Of a DNA stretch of 64,000 nucleotides, positions 10,842 to 26,304 are shown one piece after another. The notes beneath the pieces are model-generated. The model was not told the DNA's origin and did not search any database. It was given only the letters and a program-made list of their open reading frames with translations. Numbering within the stretch: the stretch's first letter is position 1; every line of letters begins with the position of its first letter. A program made the translations under genes and the position numbers. This stretch comes from Delphinus delphis (Eukaryota; Chordata; Mammalia; Artiodactyla; Delphinidae), in contig NW_027192659.1 in the NCBI RefSeq assembly GCF_949987515.2, forward strand, positions 124,001 through 188,000. Direction: 5' to 3'.

Positions 10842-13218
10842 GCCGTAACTACCTTTATTGGTATCGCTTGTGTATCAGTTCATCAAAACCTTTGTTTCAT
10901 ATTTCTCGCCTTAATCCCCTGAAAGTTCCAGATGGGCAAAAGTACTTTTAAATACGCAGCTGGCTTCTGTCTTATGTGCTTAATATTATACATTTGTTGC
11001 TTGTTTTGCACATGTCTATGGCTGCACTACTTGCAAGTCGAAAGTCACATATAAAAATACAGACTAATCGAAACACAAAAGTCAGCCATTGTCTAGAATG
11101 TGGTTTACAATACAGAGCTTGCAGACAACACAGACTATATATATAAGTCATCTGTCTGAAAACAGAAAGTAGTGTCTCAGACTGACTCCGGAGAAAGGTG
11201 CTGACACACAGGGAAACTCACTGATGATTCTCCTTTATGTTTATTAGATAGATCAATACCAAATTATTTCACATATATTATATTCAATATCTATATATAT
11301 ATATCTTGTAACCAAATTCTGGTTTAAAAGTCACAAACCAACATGTAAATACAAAATGTTAGGAAAGGTTTAACATACATAGGGGAAAACATGTCTTATG
11401 CCTCGCAAAGACTTTCTACAATCTAGCATAAAGGCAAATGTGGTTGAAAAAAAAGGAAATCCATATACAATTACAGAAAAACATTTAGTCAAGCCACCTA
11501 ATATAAAATATTTCAGATATCATGTCCAAAAACGTCCACGTGTTGCAGAGGTCTCTACAAATCAATTAGAATGACGTCAACAAGATCTGCAAACCGAAGT
11601 CTTAGCAAGTAAACGTGACTCATGCTTTTCTCTCTGAGACAATGAGGCTTGACGTTCAGTTAAAGGCAGGTAAACACGACTATGAAGAAACCCTTCTTTA
11701 CAACAGCTTAACGGTACCCATTTAGGGCAATACACCCGCTTTCCCAGCTATGTGTGCACGCAGTGTTCTGTGATAAAATGACTCAGTTACTTTAAAAAAG
11801 CATAAATGGCAAAACAAAATAACCAGAACTCCGTGAAGCTGGTAAAACCACAAAGACACTGAAATCCAGCAACTCCTGAGAGGCTAAGAGATCAAATGAA
11901 TCATAAAATCTGGATGACTCTGATTTGGGGTTTAACTTTGGTTAAAACTGAAAAGTCTGAAAAGAACCAATGTTTTGGAAGAAGCAGTGTCACTTGTAAA
12001 CATCCTGCCACCTAACTAAAAGGACGGCCTCTTCTTCTAGACCCACGACTTAATAAGACAGGAAGCTCTCAACACACAGCGCTGGAGAAGATGGATTCCA
12101 CAAGTCAAACTTGAGTGAAACTGTTCTAATGCAATGTACCAAACACGCGTTTGTTCTTAGGAAAAATTACAAAACTAACAAATATTTTTCTCCAGAATTA
12201 TAAAAGATAAAATCTATGAATCAGTACTGTTATGTGATTACAGAACAATAGCCAACTGAAAAAAAAAACAAAACACCAACCCACAGGCCGTCTACACCGT
12301 CCCCAATCCATTTCCTGCAGCCAGTACTTCCCACCTGCTCTGAGGACTGAGCCTTAGACACCGTTGACTGTATTTAAAGTTGAGTCAACAGTACTCTCTG
12401 TCTCTGGGGCAAAAGTAATGCAGCTCATTACTTACACACAACACTTGTTTCATTCTTCAGGACTTTCTTTGACGGGATTACTCAATGTTGGTTACTTTAA
12501 AGGTAACAAAAGGTGTCAGAAAAAAATGCCTTGGAATTCTTTTGCAATTCCACAAAGACACCTGGCAATCTGATACGTTCATTCCTCTCCCCATCACAAT
12601 TTTTGTTTTTTAAAATTACAATTGACAACTCACGTAAGATGTAATTAATTTACTTAAAATAAGAGAGAGCTTTTCAATCAAGTATCCACGTTCCAAATAA
12701 CTAAAACATTTAGTTAAATCTTTTAAATTAATCTTTTAATAAATCTTTAATTACTCGGTGCCAGTAATTAAGAGGTTGATTCCGTAAAATTCAAACTTGC
12801 ACATAGGCGTGTCCCACTCAGAAAAGATTTCATACACTTAGCAACTTGTGCTTTTTGTCTCACCTTTTATAAGAAACACAGATTAATTTCAACTTCAGTT
12901 TTCCTTTCTGATGCAGACACGTGTACCTTGTGTAAGAAACGGTCTCCAGGCCACCTCCACGTGTAGACCTCAGCATTTCCTGAGAGTGTGAAGTCAACCC
13001 CTCCTCCAGGAGACTCTCGCCCTTTTGAGACATTCCCCCTTGCACCTTATGTTTGTCAGACTATGTTTACAGAAATCAGATGACTGGATGAAAACTCTAC
13101 AGGACAGTCAAGGACAGACGAGAAGACGAGATGCAGAGCGGGAGCCCCTTCCTCCTCCAGTGCACCTGCTGCGGGCAGCCCTCCAGGAAGGCTTGGCCTC
13201 CTCCCCTGGACCACAGAC
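10842..13218 (-). other. PCMTD2 retrocopy 3' untranslated region
   Basis: About 2.4 kb of AT-rich, single-copy sequence between the PCMTD2 stop codon and the poly(A) tract. It has no satellite similarity and no convincing open frame. It is consistent with the long 3' UTR of the source transcript. It includes short AT-rich runs, for example a TA tract near 11,290-11,305. I see no embedded gene or recognisable secondary insertion. Confidence 0.85.
10854..10859 (-). promoter_or_regulatory. Polyadenylation signal AATAAA
   Basis: TTTATT on the plus strand reads AATAAA on the minus strand, 12-14 nt upstream of the poly(A) tract. This is the canonical distance and shows that the copied RNA was a normally polyadenylated transcript. 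Confidence 0.9.
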
Positions 13219-14746
<1,528 letters not shown>

Positions 14747-14758
14747 TACTGATATCTT
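14747..14758. repeat. Target-site duplication, right copy
   Basis: The second TACTGATATCTT, directly after the GC-rich 5' end of the retrocopy. The satellite continues from it in register (ATGATGTTTC). The implied first-strand nick, TCTT/AT, is a reasonable variant of the LINE-1 endonuclease preference TTTT/AA. Confidence 0.92.
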
Positions 14759-15257
14759 ATGATGTTTCTTTTTCTGTGTGACTTATTTCAGTTAGAATCA
14801 TCATACCTGAATCCACTCATTGTGCTGCTAAGGGCCTGATGACACAGATTTCATTGCTGAGTGATATTGCTTTGTAAGTAAATACCACAACTTTTTTATC
14901 CATTTTTCACTTTCTGCGATGTTGAACTTGTACTGTAAATGAGGTTCTTGTAAACAGAGCCGTTCCAAACTTTGGGGTGGCTGTGTCTTTTTGATTTTAA
15001 ATTCCCTAAGCTATAGGACCATAAGTGGAAGTGCCCTAGGCTCTGTTGCTTTGTTTTTTAGATGTTTCAGGAAACACCATACACTTCTCCCGAGTGGTTT
15101 TTGGCAATTTACATCCCGCCCATCAGCATAACAAGGCTCCCAGTTCTCCATGGCCTGTCCTGCCTTTCTGGATTTTACACTTTTTTCAGATGGCCCTTTT
15201 GACCGGGGGGAAGTGAGACTTCATTGTAGTGCAGATTTCCTTTGCAAGCTTGCTTGG

Positions 15258-16836
15258 TTGGCCAAAAAGGGCGTATGCGTTTTTTCCTGAATATATTCAG
15301 GAAAAAACGCATACGCCCTTTTTGGCCAAGTGCATCATTGTGGACGTTCTGCCTCTTTTCCTATGCTTTCAATGCAATTCCAGTCTACCTCCTGAAATCG
15401 GTTTCCTGCAATTCTGCCCCGCTTTCAAGTCCTCTTGGCAGCCTTACTTCAGTGTATTTTTGGACGATTGCTGTCATTTATAACTCTGCAGGTTTGTGAA
15501 TTACAGTGCCCCTGAGCTCCTTTCTTCAACTCGCTTTCTTGTGACCTGGCCGCAACACCGCAGGATGGCTTCAGGCCCTAATCTGGTTTCGGCACGGCAC
15601 ACTGAGCCTTTGGTTAATTCCCCTTCCTGGTGGGAAATGAGAGTTCAATTGGCCCGTCCAGACACCTCCAGCTGGCCTCTCATTGGTTCTCGGTATTCCT
15701 GTTCATTTTCCGCAGAAATTGCAAACTGGGCCAAACAGGAGGTTAAAGGTTCTGACTCTCCAAGTGGGGAGAGTGTTAGTAAAGCGTCTGGAATGTTGCA
15801 CCCGAGTACCAGGGGAGGAAAACTGAGACATATTTGAACACGTCTCCCGTTCACATGGTTGATCATACTTGGGTTCCACATGCATGTTTTAGCTGAAGGA
15901 AGAATACCTTAAACCTGGAGAGTTGAGACCCGTGGAATGGGTACCATGCAATATGACTTCAAACGGTCTTCATTTGCTCACCGAACCTCTCCAATCCTAT
16001 CACTGCTGCGTTTATGCCCCTGTACACATGCTTGATTCTCTTTTGGAGACATAGCAATCCATAGGTTTTACGATACTTACTAGTCAGGTACATTCTTAGG
16101 CGTTTAATATGCGGTGTTGAGTCCATTTCGTTGAGCAAGGAGTAGCTCTTGGCTATTCCATATTTGACTTAAGGAACTTTATCTGTGCTCATTTCAATCT
16201 CTGGTTTTATGCAGCACCCCAACTCACCTTTACCCTTAAGCAAGAATAAGTTGGTTTTCTAAATTTGAGACCCTGTTCTGTTCTGTAATTCAGTTCCTGT
16301 GTAGCCAAGGTTCCATTCCGTGTATTACTGATATCTTATGATGTTTCTTTTTCTGTGTGACTTATTTCAGTTAGAATCATCATACCTGAATCCACTCATT
16401 GTGCTGCTAAGGGCCTGATGACATAGATTTCATTGCTGAGTGATATTGCCTTGTAAGTAAATACCACAACTTCTTTATCCATTTTTCACTTTCTGCGATG
16501 TTGAACTTGTACTGTAAACGAGATTCTTGTAAACAGAGGCGTCCCAAACTTTGGGGTGGCTGTGTCTTTTTGATTTTAATTTCCCTAAGCTATAGGACCA
16601 TAAGTGGAAGTGCCCTAGGCTCTGTTGCTTTGTTTTTTAGATGTTTCAGGAAACACCATACACTTTTCCCGAGTGTCTGTTGGCAATTTACATCCCGCCC
16701 ATCAGCATAACAAGGCTCCCAGTTCTCCATGGCCTGTCCTGCCTTTCTGGATTTTACACTTTTTTCAGATGGCCCTTTTGACCGGGGGGAAGTGAGACTT
16801 CATTGTAGTGCAGATTTCCTTTGCAAGCTTGCTTGG
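15258..16836. repeat. Satellite unit 8
   Basis: 1,579 bp. Marked by AGTGTATTTTTGGACGATTG (about 15,452) and TTAAAGGTTCTGACTC. Confidence 0.9.
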
Positions 16837-18414
16837 TTGGCCAAAAAGGGCATATGCGTTTTTTCCTGAATATATTCAGGATAAAATGCATATGCCCTTT
16901 TTGGCCAAGTGCATCATTGTGAACGTTCTGCCTCATTTCCTATGCTTTCAATGCAATTCCAGTCTACCTCCTGAAATCGGTTTCCTGCAATTCTGCCCCG
17001 CTTTCAAGTCCTCTTGGCAGCCTTACTTCAGTCTATTTTTGGACGATAGCTGTCATTTATAACTCTGCAGGTTTGTGAATTACAGTGCCCCTGAGCTCCT
17101 TTCTTCAACTCGCTTTCTTGTGACCTGGCCTCAACACCGCAGGATGGCTTCAGGCCCTAATCTGGTTCCGGCACGGCACGCTGAGCCTTTGGTTAATTCC
17201 TCTTCCTGGTGGGAAATGAGAGTTAAATTTGCCCGTCCAGAAACCTCCAGCTAGTCTCTCATTAGTTCTCGCTATTCCTGTTCATCTCCCGCAGAAATTG
17301 TAAACTGGGCCAAACAGGAGGTTAAAGGGACTGACTCTCCAAGTGGGGAGAGTGTTAGTAAAGCGTCTGGAATGTTGCACCCGAGTACCAGGGGAGGAAA
17401 ACTGAGACATATTTGAACACGTCTCCCGATCACATGGTTGATCATACTCTAGGTTCCACATGCATGTTTTAGCTGAAGGAAGAATACCTTAAACCTGGGT
17501 AGTTGAAACCCGTGGAATGGGTCCCATGCAATATGACTTCAAAGGGTCTTCATTTGCTCACCGAACCTCTCCAATCCTATCACTGCTGCGTTTATGCCCC
17601 TGTACACATGCTTGATTCTCTTTCGGAGACATAGCAATCCATAGGTTTTAAGATACTTACAAGTCAGTTACATTCTTAGGCGTTTAATATGCGGTGTTGA
17701 GTCCATTTCGTTGAGCAAGGAGTAGCTCTTGTCTATTCCATATTTGGCTTAAGGAACTTTATCTGTGCTCATTTCAATCTCTGGTTTTATGCAGCACCCC
17801 AACTCACCTTTACCCTTAAGCAAGCATAAGTTGTTTTTCTAAATTTGAGATCCTGTTCTGTTCTGTAATTCAGTTCCCGTGTAGCCAAGGTTCCATTCCG
17901 TGTATTACTGATATCTTATGATGTTTCTTTTTCTGTGTGACTTATTTCAGTTAGAATCATCATACCTGAATCCACTCATTGTGCTGCTAAGGGCCTGATG
18001 ACATAGATTTCATTGCTGAGTGATATTGCTTTGTAAGTGAATACCACAACTTCTTTATCCATTTTTCACTTTCTGCGATGTTGAACTTGTACTGTAAACG
18101 AGGTTCTTGTAAACAGAGCCATTCCAAACTTTGGGGTGGCTGTGTCTTTTTGATTTTAATTTCCCTAAGCTATAGGACCATAAGTGGAAGTGCCCTAGGC
18201 TCTGTTGCTTTGTTTTTTAGATGTTTCAGGAAACACCATACACTTCTCCCAAGTGTCTGTTGGCAATTTACATCCCGCCCATCAGCATAACAAGGCTCCC
18301 AGTTCTCAATGGCCTGTCGCCTTTCTGGATTTTACACTTTTTTCAGATGGCCCTTTTGACCGGGGGGAAGTGAGACTTCATTGTAGTGCAGATTTCCTTT
18401 GCAAGCTTGCTTGG
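16837..18414. repeat. Satellite unit 9
   Basis: 1,578 bp. CpG sites of the palindrome are decayed. A at 16,852 and T at 16,893 are a matched pair, and two further right-arm changes are unmatched. Confidence 0.9.
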
Positions 18415-19991
18415 TTGGCCAAAAAGGGCGTATGCGTTTTTTCCTGAATATATTCAGGAAAAAACGCATACGCCCTTTTTGGCCAAGTGCATCATTGTGG
18501 ACGTTCTGCCTCTTTTCCTATGCTTTCAATGCAATTCCAGTCTACCTCCTGAAATCAGTTTCCTGCAATTCTGCCCCGCTTTCAAGTCCTCTTGGCAGCC
18601 TTACTTCAGTCTATTTTTGGACGATAGCTGTCATTTATAAGTCTGCAGGTTTGTGAATTACAGTGCCCCTGAGCTCCTTTCTTCAACTCGCTTTCTTGTG
18701 ACCTGGCCGCAACACCGCAGGATGGCTTCAGGCCCTAATCTGGTTCCGGCCCGGCATGCTGAGCCTTTGGTTAATTCCTCTTCCTGGTGGGAAATGAGAG
18801 TTAAATTTGCCCGTCCAGACACCTCCAGCTAGCCTCTCATTGGTTCTCGCTATTCCTGTTCATCTTCCGCAGAAATTGCAAACTGGGCCAAACAGGAGGT
18901 TAAAGGGACTGACTCTCCAAGTGGGGAGAGTGTTAGTAAAGCGTCTGGAATGTTGCACCCGAGTACCAGGGGAGGAAAACTGAGACATATTTGAACACGT
19001 CTCCCGTTCACATGGTTGATCATACTTGGGTTCAACATGCGTGTTTTAGCTGAAGGAAGAATACCTTAAACCTGGAGAGTTGAGACCCGTGTAATGGGTA
19101 CCATGCAATATGACTTCAAAGGGTCTTCATTTGCTCACCAAACCTCTCCAATCCTATCACTGCTGCGTTTATGCCCCTGTACACATGCTTGATTCTCTTT
19201 CAGAGACATAGCAATCCATAGGTTTTAAGATACTTACAAGTCAGGTACATTCTTAGGCGTTTAATATGCGGTGTTGAGTCCATTTCGTTGAGCAAGGAGT
19301 AGCTCTTGTCTATTCCATATTTGGCTTAAGGAACTTTATCTGTGCTCATTTCAATCTCTGGTTTTATGCAGCACCCCAACTCACCTTTACCCTTAAGCAA
19401 GCATAAGTTGTTTTTCTAAATGTGAGACCCTGTTCTGTTCTGTAATTCAGTTCCTGTGTAGCCAAGTTTCCATTCCGTGTATTACTGATATCTTATGATG
19501 TTTCTTTTTCTGTGTGACTTATTTCAGTTAGAATCATCATACCTGAATCCACTCATTGTCCTGCTAAGGGCCTGATGACATAGATTTCATTGCTGAGTGA
19601 TATTGCTTTGTAAGTGAATACCACAACTTCTTTATCCATTTTTCACTTTCTGCGATGTTGAACTTGTACTGTAAACGAGGTTCTTGTAAACAGAGCCGTT
19701 CCAAACTTTGGGGTGGCTGTGTCTTTTTGATTTTAATTTCCCTAAGCTATAGGACCATAAGTGGAAGTGCCCTAAGCTCTGTTGCTTTGTTTTTTAGATG
19801 TTTCAGGAAACACCATACACTTCTCCCAAGTGTCTGTTGGCAATTTACATCCCGCCCATCAGCATAACAAGGCTCCCAGTTCTCAATGGCCTGTTGCATT
19901 TCTGGATTTTACACTTTCTTCAGATGGCCCTTTTGACCGGGGGTAAGTGAGACTTCATTGTAGTGCAGATTTCCTTTGCAAGCTTGCTTGG
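18415..19991. repeat. Satellite unit 10
   Basis: 1,577 bp. Marked by GAAATCAGTTTCC and TTATAAGTCTGC. Its second half resembles unit 12 at an offset of 3,156 bp. Confidence 0.9.
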
Positions 19992-21570
19992 TTGGCCAAA
20001 AAGGGCGTATGCGTTTTTTCCTGAATATATTCAGGAAAAAACGCATACGCCCTTTTTGGCCAAGTGCATCATTGTGGACATTCTGCCTCTTTTCCTATGC
20101 TTTCAATGCAATTCCAGTCTACCTCCTGAAATCGGTTTCCTGCAATTCTGCCCCGCTTTCAAGTCCTCTTGGCAGCCTTACTTCAGTCTATTTTTGGACG
20201 ATAGCTGTCATTTATAACTCTGCAGGTTTGTGAATTACAGTGCCCCTGAGCTCCTTTCTTCAACTCGCTTTCTTTTGAGCTGGCCGCAACACCGCAGGAT
20301 GGCTTCAGGCCCTAATCTGGTTCCAGCACGGCACGCTGAGCCTTTGGTTATTTCCTCTTCCTGGTGGGAAATGAGAGTTAAATTTGCCCGTCCAGACACC
20401 TCCAGCTAGCCTCTCATTGGTTCTTGCTATTCCTGTTCATCTTCCGCAGAAATTGCAAACTGGGCCAAACAGGAGGTTAAAGGGACTGACTCTCCAAGTG
20501 GGGAGAGTGTTAGTAAAGCGTCTGGAATGTTGCACCCGAGTACCAGGGGAGGAAAACTGAGACATATTTGAACACGTCTCCCGATCACATGGTTGATCAT
20601 ACTCTAGGTTCCACATGCATGTTTTAGCTGAAGGAAGAATACCTTAAACCTGGGTAGTTGAAACCCGTGGAATGGGTACCATGCAATATGACTTCAAAGG
20701 GTCTTCATTTGCTCACTGAACCTCTCCAATCCTATCACTGCTGCGTTTATGCCCCTGTACACATGCTTGATTCTCTTTCGGAGACATAGCAATCCATAGG
20801 TTTTAAGATACTTACTAGTCAGGTACATTCTTAGGCGTTTAATATGGGGTGTTGAGTCCATTTCATTGAGCAAGGAGTAGCTCTTGTCTATTCCATATTT
20901 GGCTTAAGGAACTTTATCTGTGCTCATTTCAATCTCTGGTTTTATGCAGCACCCCAACTCACCTTTACCCTTAAGCAAGCATAAGTTGGTTTTCTAAATT
21001 TGAGACCCTGTTCTGTTCTGTAATTCAGTTCCTGTGTTGCCAAGTTTCCATTCTTGTATTACTGATATCTTATGATGTTTCTTTTTCTGTGTGACTTATT
21101 TCAGTTAGAATCATCATACCTGAATCCACTCATTGTGCTGCTAAGGGCCTGATGACATAGATTTCATTGCTGAGTGATATTGCTTTGTAAGTAAATACCA
21201 CAACTTCTTTATCCATTTTTCACTTTCTGCGATGTTGAACTTGTACTGTAAATGAGGTTCTTGTAAACAGAGGCGTCCCAAACTTTGGGGTGGCTGTGTC
21301 TTTTTGATTTTAATTTCCCTAAGCTATAGGACCATAAGTGGCAGTGCCCTAGGCTCTGTTGCTTTGTTTTTTAGATGTTTCAGGAAACACCATACACTTC
21401 TCCTGAGTGTCTGTTGGTAATTTACATCCCACCCATCAGCATAACAAGGCTCCCAGTTCTCCATGGCCTGTCCTGCCTTTCTGGATTTTACACTTTTTTC
21501 AGATGGCCCTTTTGACCGGGGGGAAGTGAGACTTCATTGTAGTGCAGATTTCCTTTGCAAGCTTGCTTGG
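19992..21570. repeat. Satellite unit 11
   Basis: 1,579 bp. Marked by GTGGACATTCTGCC and TTAATATGGGGTG. Confidence 0.9.
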
Positions 21571-23147
21571 TTGGCCAAAAAGGGCGTATGCGTTTTTTCC
21601 TGAATATATTCAGGAAAAAACGCATACGCCCTTTTTGGCCAAGTGCATCATTGTGGACGTTCTGCCTCTTTTCCTATGCTTTCAATGCAATTCCAGTCTA
21701 CCTCCTGAAATCGGTTTCCTGCAATTCTGCCCCGCTTTCAAGTCCTCTTGGCAGCCTTACTTCAGTCTATTTTTGGACGATAGCTGTCATTTATAACTCT
21801 GCAGGTTTGTGAATTACAGTGCCCCTGAGCTCCTTTCTTCAACTCGCTTTCTTGTGACCTGGCCGCAACACCGCAGGATGGCTTCAGGCCCTAATCTGGT
21901 TCCGGCCCGGCATGCTGAGCCTTTGGTTAATTCCTCTTCCTGGTGGGAAATGAGAGTTAAATTTGCCCGTCCAGACACCTCCAGCTAGCCTCTCATTGGT
22001 TCTCGCTATTCCTGTTCATCTTCCGCAGAAATTGCAAACTGGGCCAAACAGGAGGTTAAAGGGACTGACTCTCCAAGTGGGGAGAGTGTTAGTAAAGCGT
22101 CTGGAATGTTGCACCCGAGTACCAGGGGAGGAAAACTGAGACATATTTGAACACGTCTCCCGTTCACATGGTTGATCATACTTGGGTTCAACATGCGTGT
22201 TTTAGCTGAAGGAAGAATACCTTAAACCTGGAGAGTTGAGACCCGTGTAATGGGTACCATGCAATATGACTTCAAAGGGTCTTCATTTGCTCACCAAACC
22301 TCTCCAATCCTATCACTGCTGCGTTTATGCCCCTGTACACATGCTTGATTCTCTTTCAGAGACATAGCAATCCATAGGTTTTAAGATACTTACAAGTCAG
22401 GTACATTCTTAGGCGTTTAATATGCGGTGTTGAGTCCATTTCGTTGAGCAAGGAGTAGCTCTTGTCTATTCCATATTTGGCTTAAGGAACTTTATCTGTG
22501 CTCATTTCAATCTCTGGTTTTATGCAGCACCCCAACTCACCTTTACCCTTAAGCAAGCATAAGTTGCTTTTCTAAATGTGAGACCCTGTTCTGTTCTGTA
22601 ATTCAGTTCCTGTGTAGCCAAGTTTCCATTCCGTGTATTACTGATATCTTATGATGTTTCTTTTTCTGTGTGACTTATTTCAGTTAGAATCATCATACCT
22701 GAATCCACTCATTGTGCTGCTAAGGGCCTGATGACATAGATTTCATTGCTGAGTGATATTGCTTTGTAAGTGAATACCACAACTTCTTTATCCATTTTTC
22801 ACTTTCTGCGATGTTGAACTTGTACTGTAAACGAGGTTCTTGTAAACAGAGCCGTTCCAAACTTTGGGGTGGCTGTGTCTTTTTGATTTTAATTTCCCTA
22901 AGCTATAGGACCATAAGTGGAAGTGCCCTAAGCTCTGTTGCTTTGTTTTTTAGATGTTTCAGGAAACACCATACACTTCTCCCAAGTGTCTGTTGGCAAT
23001 TTACATCCCGCCCATCAGCATAACAAGGCTCCCAGTTCTCAATGGCCTGTTGCATTTCTGGATTTTACACTTTCTTCAGATGGCCCTTTTGACCGGGGGT
23101 AAGTGAGACTTCATTGTAGTGCAGATTTCCTTTGCAAGCTTGCTTGG
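21571..23147. repeat. Satellite unit 12
   Basis: 1,577 bp with a perfect palindrome. Carries GGTTCAACATGCGTG, shared with unit 10. Confidence 0.9.
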
Positions 23148-24726
23148 TTGGCCAAAAAGGGCGTATGCGTTTTTTCCTGAATATATTCAGGAAAAAACGC
23201 ATACGCCCTTTTTGGCCAAGTGCATCATTGTGGACATTCTGCCTCTTTTCCTATGCTTTCAATGCAATTCCAGTCTACCTCCTGAAATCGGTTTCCTGCA
23301 ATTCTGCCCCGCTTTCAAGTCCTCTTGGCAGCCTTACTTCAGTGTATTTTTGGACGATTGCTGTCATTTATAACTCTGCAGGTTTGTGAATTACAGTGCC
23401 CCTGAGCTCCTTTCTTCAACTCGCTTTCTTGTGACCTGGCCGCAACACCGCAGGATGGCTTCAGGCCCTAATCTGGTTTCGGCACGGCACACTGAGCCTT
23501 TGGTTAATTCCCCTTCCTGGTGGGAAATGAGAGTTCAATTGGCCCGTCCAGACACCTCCAGCTAGCCTCTCATTGGTTCTCGGTATTCCTGTTCATTTTC
23601 CGCAGAAATTGCAAACTGGGCCAAACAGGAGGTTAAAGGTTCTGACTCTCCAAGTGGGGAGAGTGTTAGTAAAGCGTCTGGAATGTTGCACCCGAGTACC
23701 AGGGGAGGAAAACTGAGACATATTTGAACACGTCTCCCGTTCACATGGTTGATCATACTTGGGTTCCACATGCATGTTTTAGCTGAAGGAAGAATACCTT
23801 AAACCTGGAGAGTTGAGACCCGTGGAATGGGTACCATGCAATATGACTTCAAACGGTCTTCATTTGCTCACCGAACCTCTCCAATCCTATCACTGCTGCG
23901 TTTATGCCCCTGTACACATGCTTGATTCTCTTTTGGAGACATAGCAATCCATAGGTTTTACGATACTTACTAGTCAGGTACATTCTTAGGCGTTTAATAT
24001 GCGGTGTTGAGTCCATTTCGTTGAGCAAGGAGTAGCTCTTGGCTATTCCATATTTGACTTAAGGAACTTTATCTGTGCTCATTTCAATCTCTGGTTTTAT
24101 GCAGCACCCCAACTCACCTTTACCCTTAAGCAAGAATAAGTTGGTTTTCTAAATTTGAGACCCTGTTCTGTTCTGTAATTCAGTTCCTGTGTAGCCAAGG
24201 TTCCATTCCGTGTATTACTGATATCTTATGATGTTTCTTTTTCTGTGTGACTTATTTCAGTTAGAATCATCATACCTGAATCCACTCATTGTGCTGCTAA
24301 GGGCCTGATGACATAGATTTCATTGCTGAGTGATATTGCCTTGTAAGTAAATACCACAACTTCTTTATCCATTTTTCACTTTCTGCGATGTTGAACTTGT
24401 ACTGTAAACGAGATTCTTGTAAACAGAGGCGTCCCAAACTTTGGGGTGGCTGTGTCTTTTTGATTTTAATTTCCCTAAGCTATAGGACCATAAGTGGAAG
24501 TGCCCTAGGCTCTGTTGCTTTGTTTTTTAGATGTTTCAGGAAACACCATACACTTTTCCCGAGTGTCTGTTGGCAATTTACATCCCGCCCATCAGCATAA
24601 CAAGGCTCCCAGTTCTCCATGGCCTGTCCTGCCTTTCTGGATTTTACACTTTTTTCAGATGGCCCTTTTGACCGGGGGGAAGTGAGACTTCATTGTAGTG
24701 CAGATTTCCTTTGCAAGCTTGCTTGG
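23148..24726. repeat. Satellite unit 13 (hybrid)
   Basis: 1,579 bp. The first ~90 bp is unit-11-like (GTGGACATT at 23,230) and the rest is unit-8-like (AGTGTATTTTTGGACGATTG at 23,341). This is the joint of the five-unit duplication. Confidence 0.9.
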
Positions 24727-26304
24727 TTGGCCAAAAAGGGCATATGCGTTTTTTCCTGAATATATTCAGGATAAAATGCATATGCCCTTTTTGGCCAAGT
24801 GCATCATTGTGGACGTTCTGCCTCATTTCCTATGCTTTCAATGCAATTCCAGTCTACCTCCTGAAATCGGTTTCCTGCAATTCTGCCCCGCTTTCAAGTC
24901 CTCTTGGCAGCCTTACTTCAGTCTATTTTTGGACGATAGCTGTCATTTATAACTCTGCAGGTTTGTGAATTACAGTGCCCCTGAGCTCCTTTCTTCAACT
25001 CGCTTTCTTGTGACCTGGCCTCAACACCGCAGGATGGCTTCAGGCCCTAATCTGGTTCCGGCACGGCACGCTGAGCCTTTGGTTAATTCCTCTTCCTGGT
25101 GGGAAATGAGAGTTAAATTTGCCCGTCCAGAAACCTCCAGCTAGTCTCTCATTAGTTCTCGCTATTCCTGTTCATCTCCCGCAGAAATTGTAAACTGGGC
25201 CAAACAGGAGGTTAAAGGGACTGACTCTCCAAGTGGGGAGAGTGTTAGTAAAGCGTCTGGAATGTTGCACCCGAGTACCAGGGGAGGAAAACTGAGACAT
25301 ATTTGAACACGTCTCCCGATCACATGGTTGATCATACTCTAGGTTCCACATGCATGTTTTAGCTGAAGGAAGAATACCTTAAACCTGGGTAGTTGAAACC
25401 CGTGGAATGGGTACCATGCAATATGACTTCAAAGGGTCTTCATTTGCTCACCGAACCTCTCCAATCCTATCACTGCTGCGTTTATGCCCCTGTACACATG
25501 CTTGATTCTCTTTCGGAGACATAGCAATCCATAGGTTTTAAGATACTTACAAGTCAGTTACATTCTTAGGCGTTTAATATGCGGTGTTGAGTCCATTTCG
25601 TTGAGCAAGGAGTAGCTCTTGTCTATTCCATATTTGGCTTAAGGAACTTTATCTGTGCTCATTTCAATCTCTGGTTTTATGCAGCACCCCAACTCACCTT
25701 TACCCTTAAGCAAGCATAAGTTGTTTTTCTAAATTTGAGATCCTGTTCTGTTCTGTAATTCAGTTCCCGTGTAGCCAAGGTTCCATTCCGTGTATTACTG
25801 ATATCTTATGATGTTTCTTTTTCTGTGTGACTTATTTCAGTTAGAATCATCATACCTGAATCCACTCATTGTGCTGCTAAGGGCCTGATGACATAGATTT
25901 CATTGCTGAGTGATATTGCTTTGTAAGTGAATACCACAACTTCTTTATCCATTTTTCACTTTCTGCGATGTTGAACTTGTACTGTAAACGAGGTTCTTGT
26001 AAACAGAGCCATTCCAAACTTTGGGGTGGCTGTGTCTTTTTGATTTTAATTTCCCTAAGCTATAGGACCATAAGTGGAAGTGCCCTAGGCTCTGTTGCTT
26101 TGTTTTTTAGATGTTTCAGGAAACACCATACACTTCTCCCAAGTGTCTGTTGGCAATTTACATCCCGCCCATCAGCATAACAAGGCTCCCAGTTCTCAAT
26201 GGCCTGTCGCCTTTCTGGATTTTACACTTTTTTCAGATGGCCCTTTTGACCGGGGGGAAGTGAGACTTCATTGTAGTGCAGATTTCCTTTGCAAGCTTGC
26301 TTGG
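24727..26304. repeat. Satellite unit 14
   Basis: 1,578 bp. Copy of unit 9, with the same decayed palindrome. Confidence 0.9.

Noticed and set aside
12364..12573. 69-residue plus-strand frame in the retrocopy 3' UTR
   Set aside because: Antisense to the untranslated region, short and with no recognisable domain.
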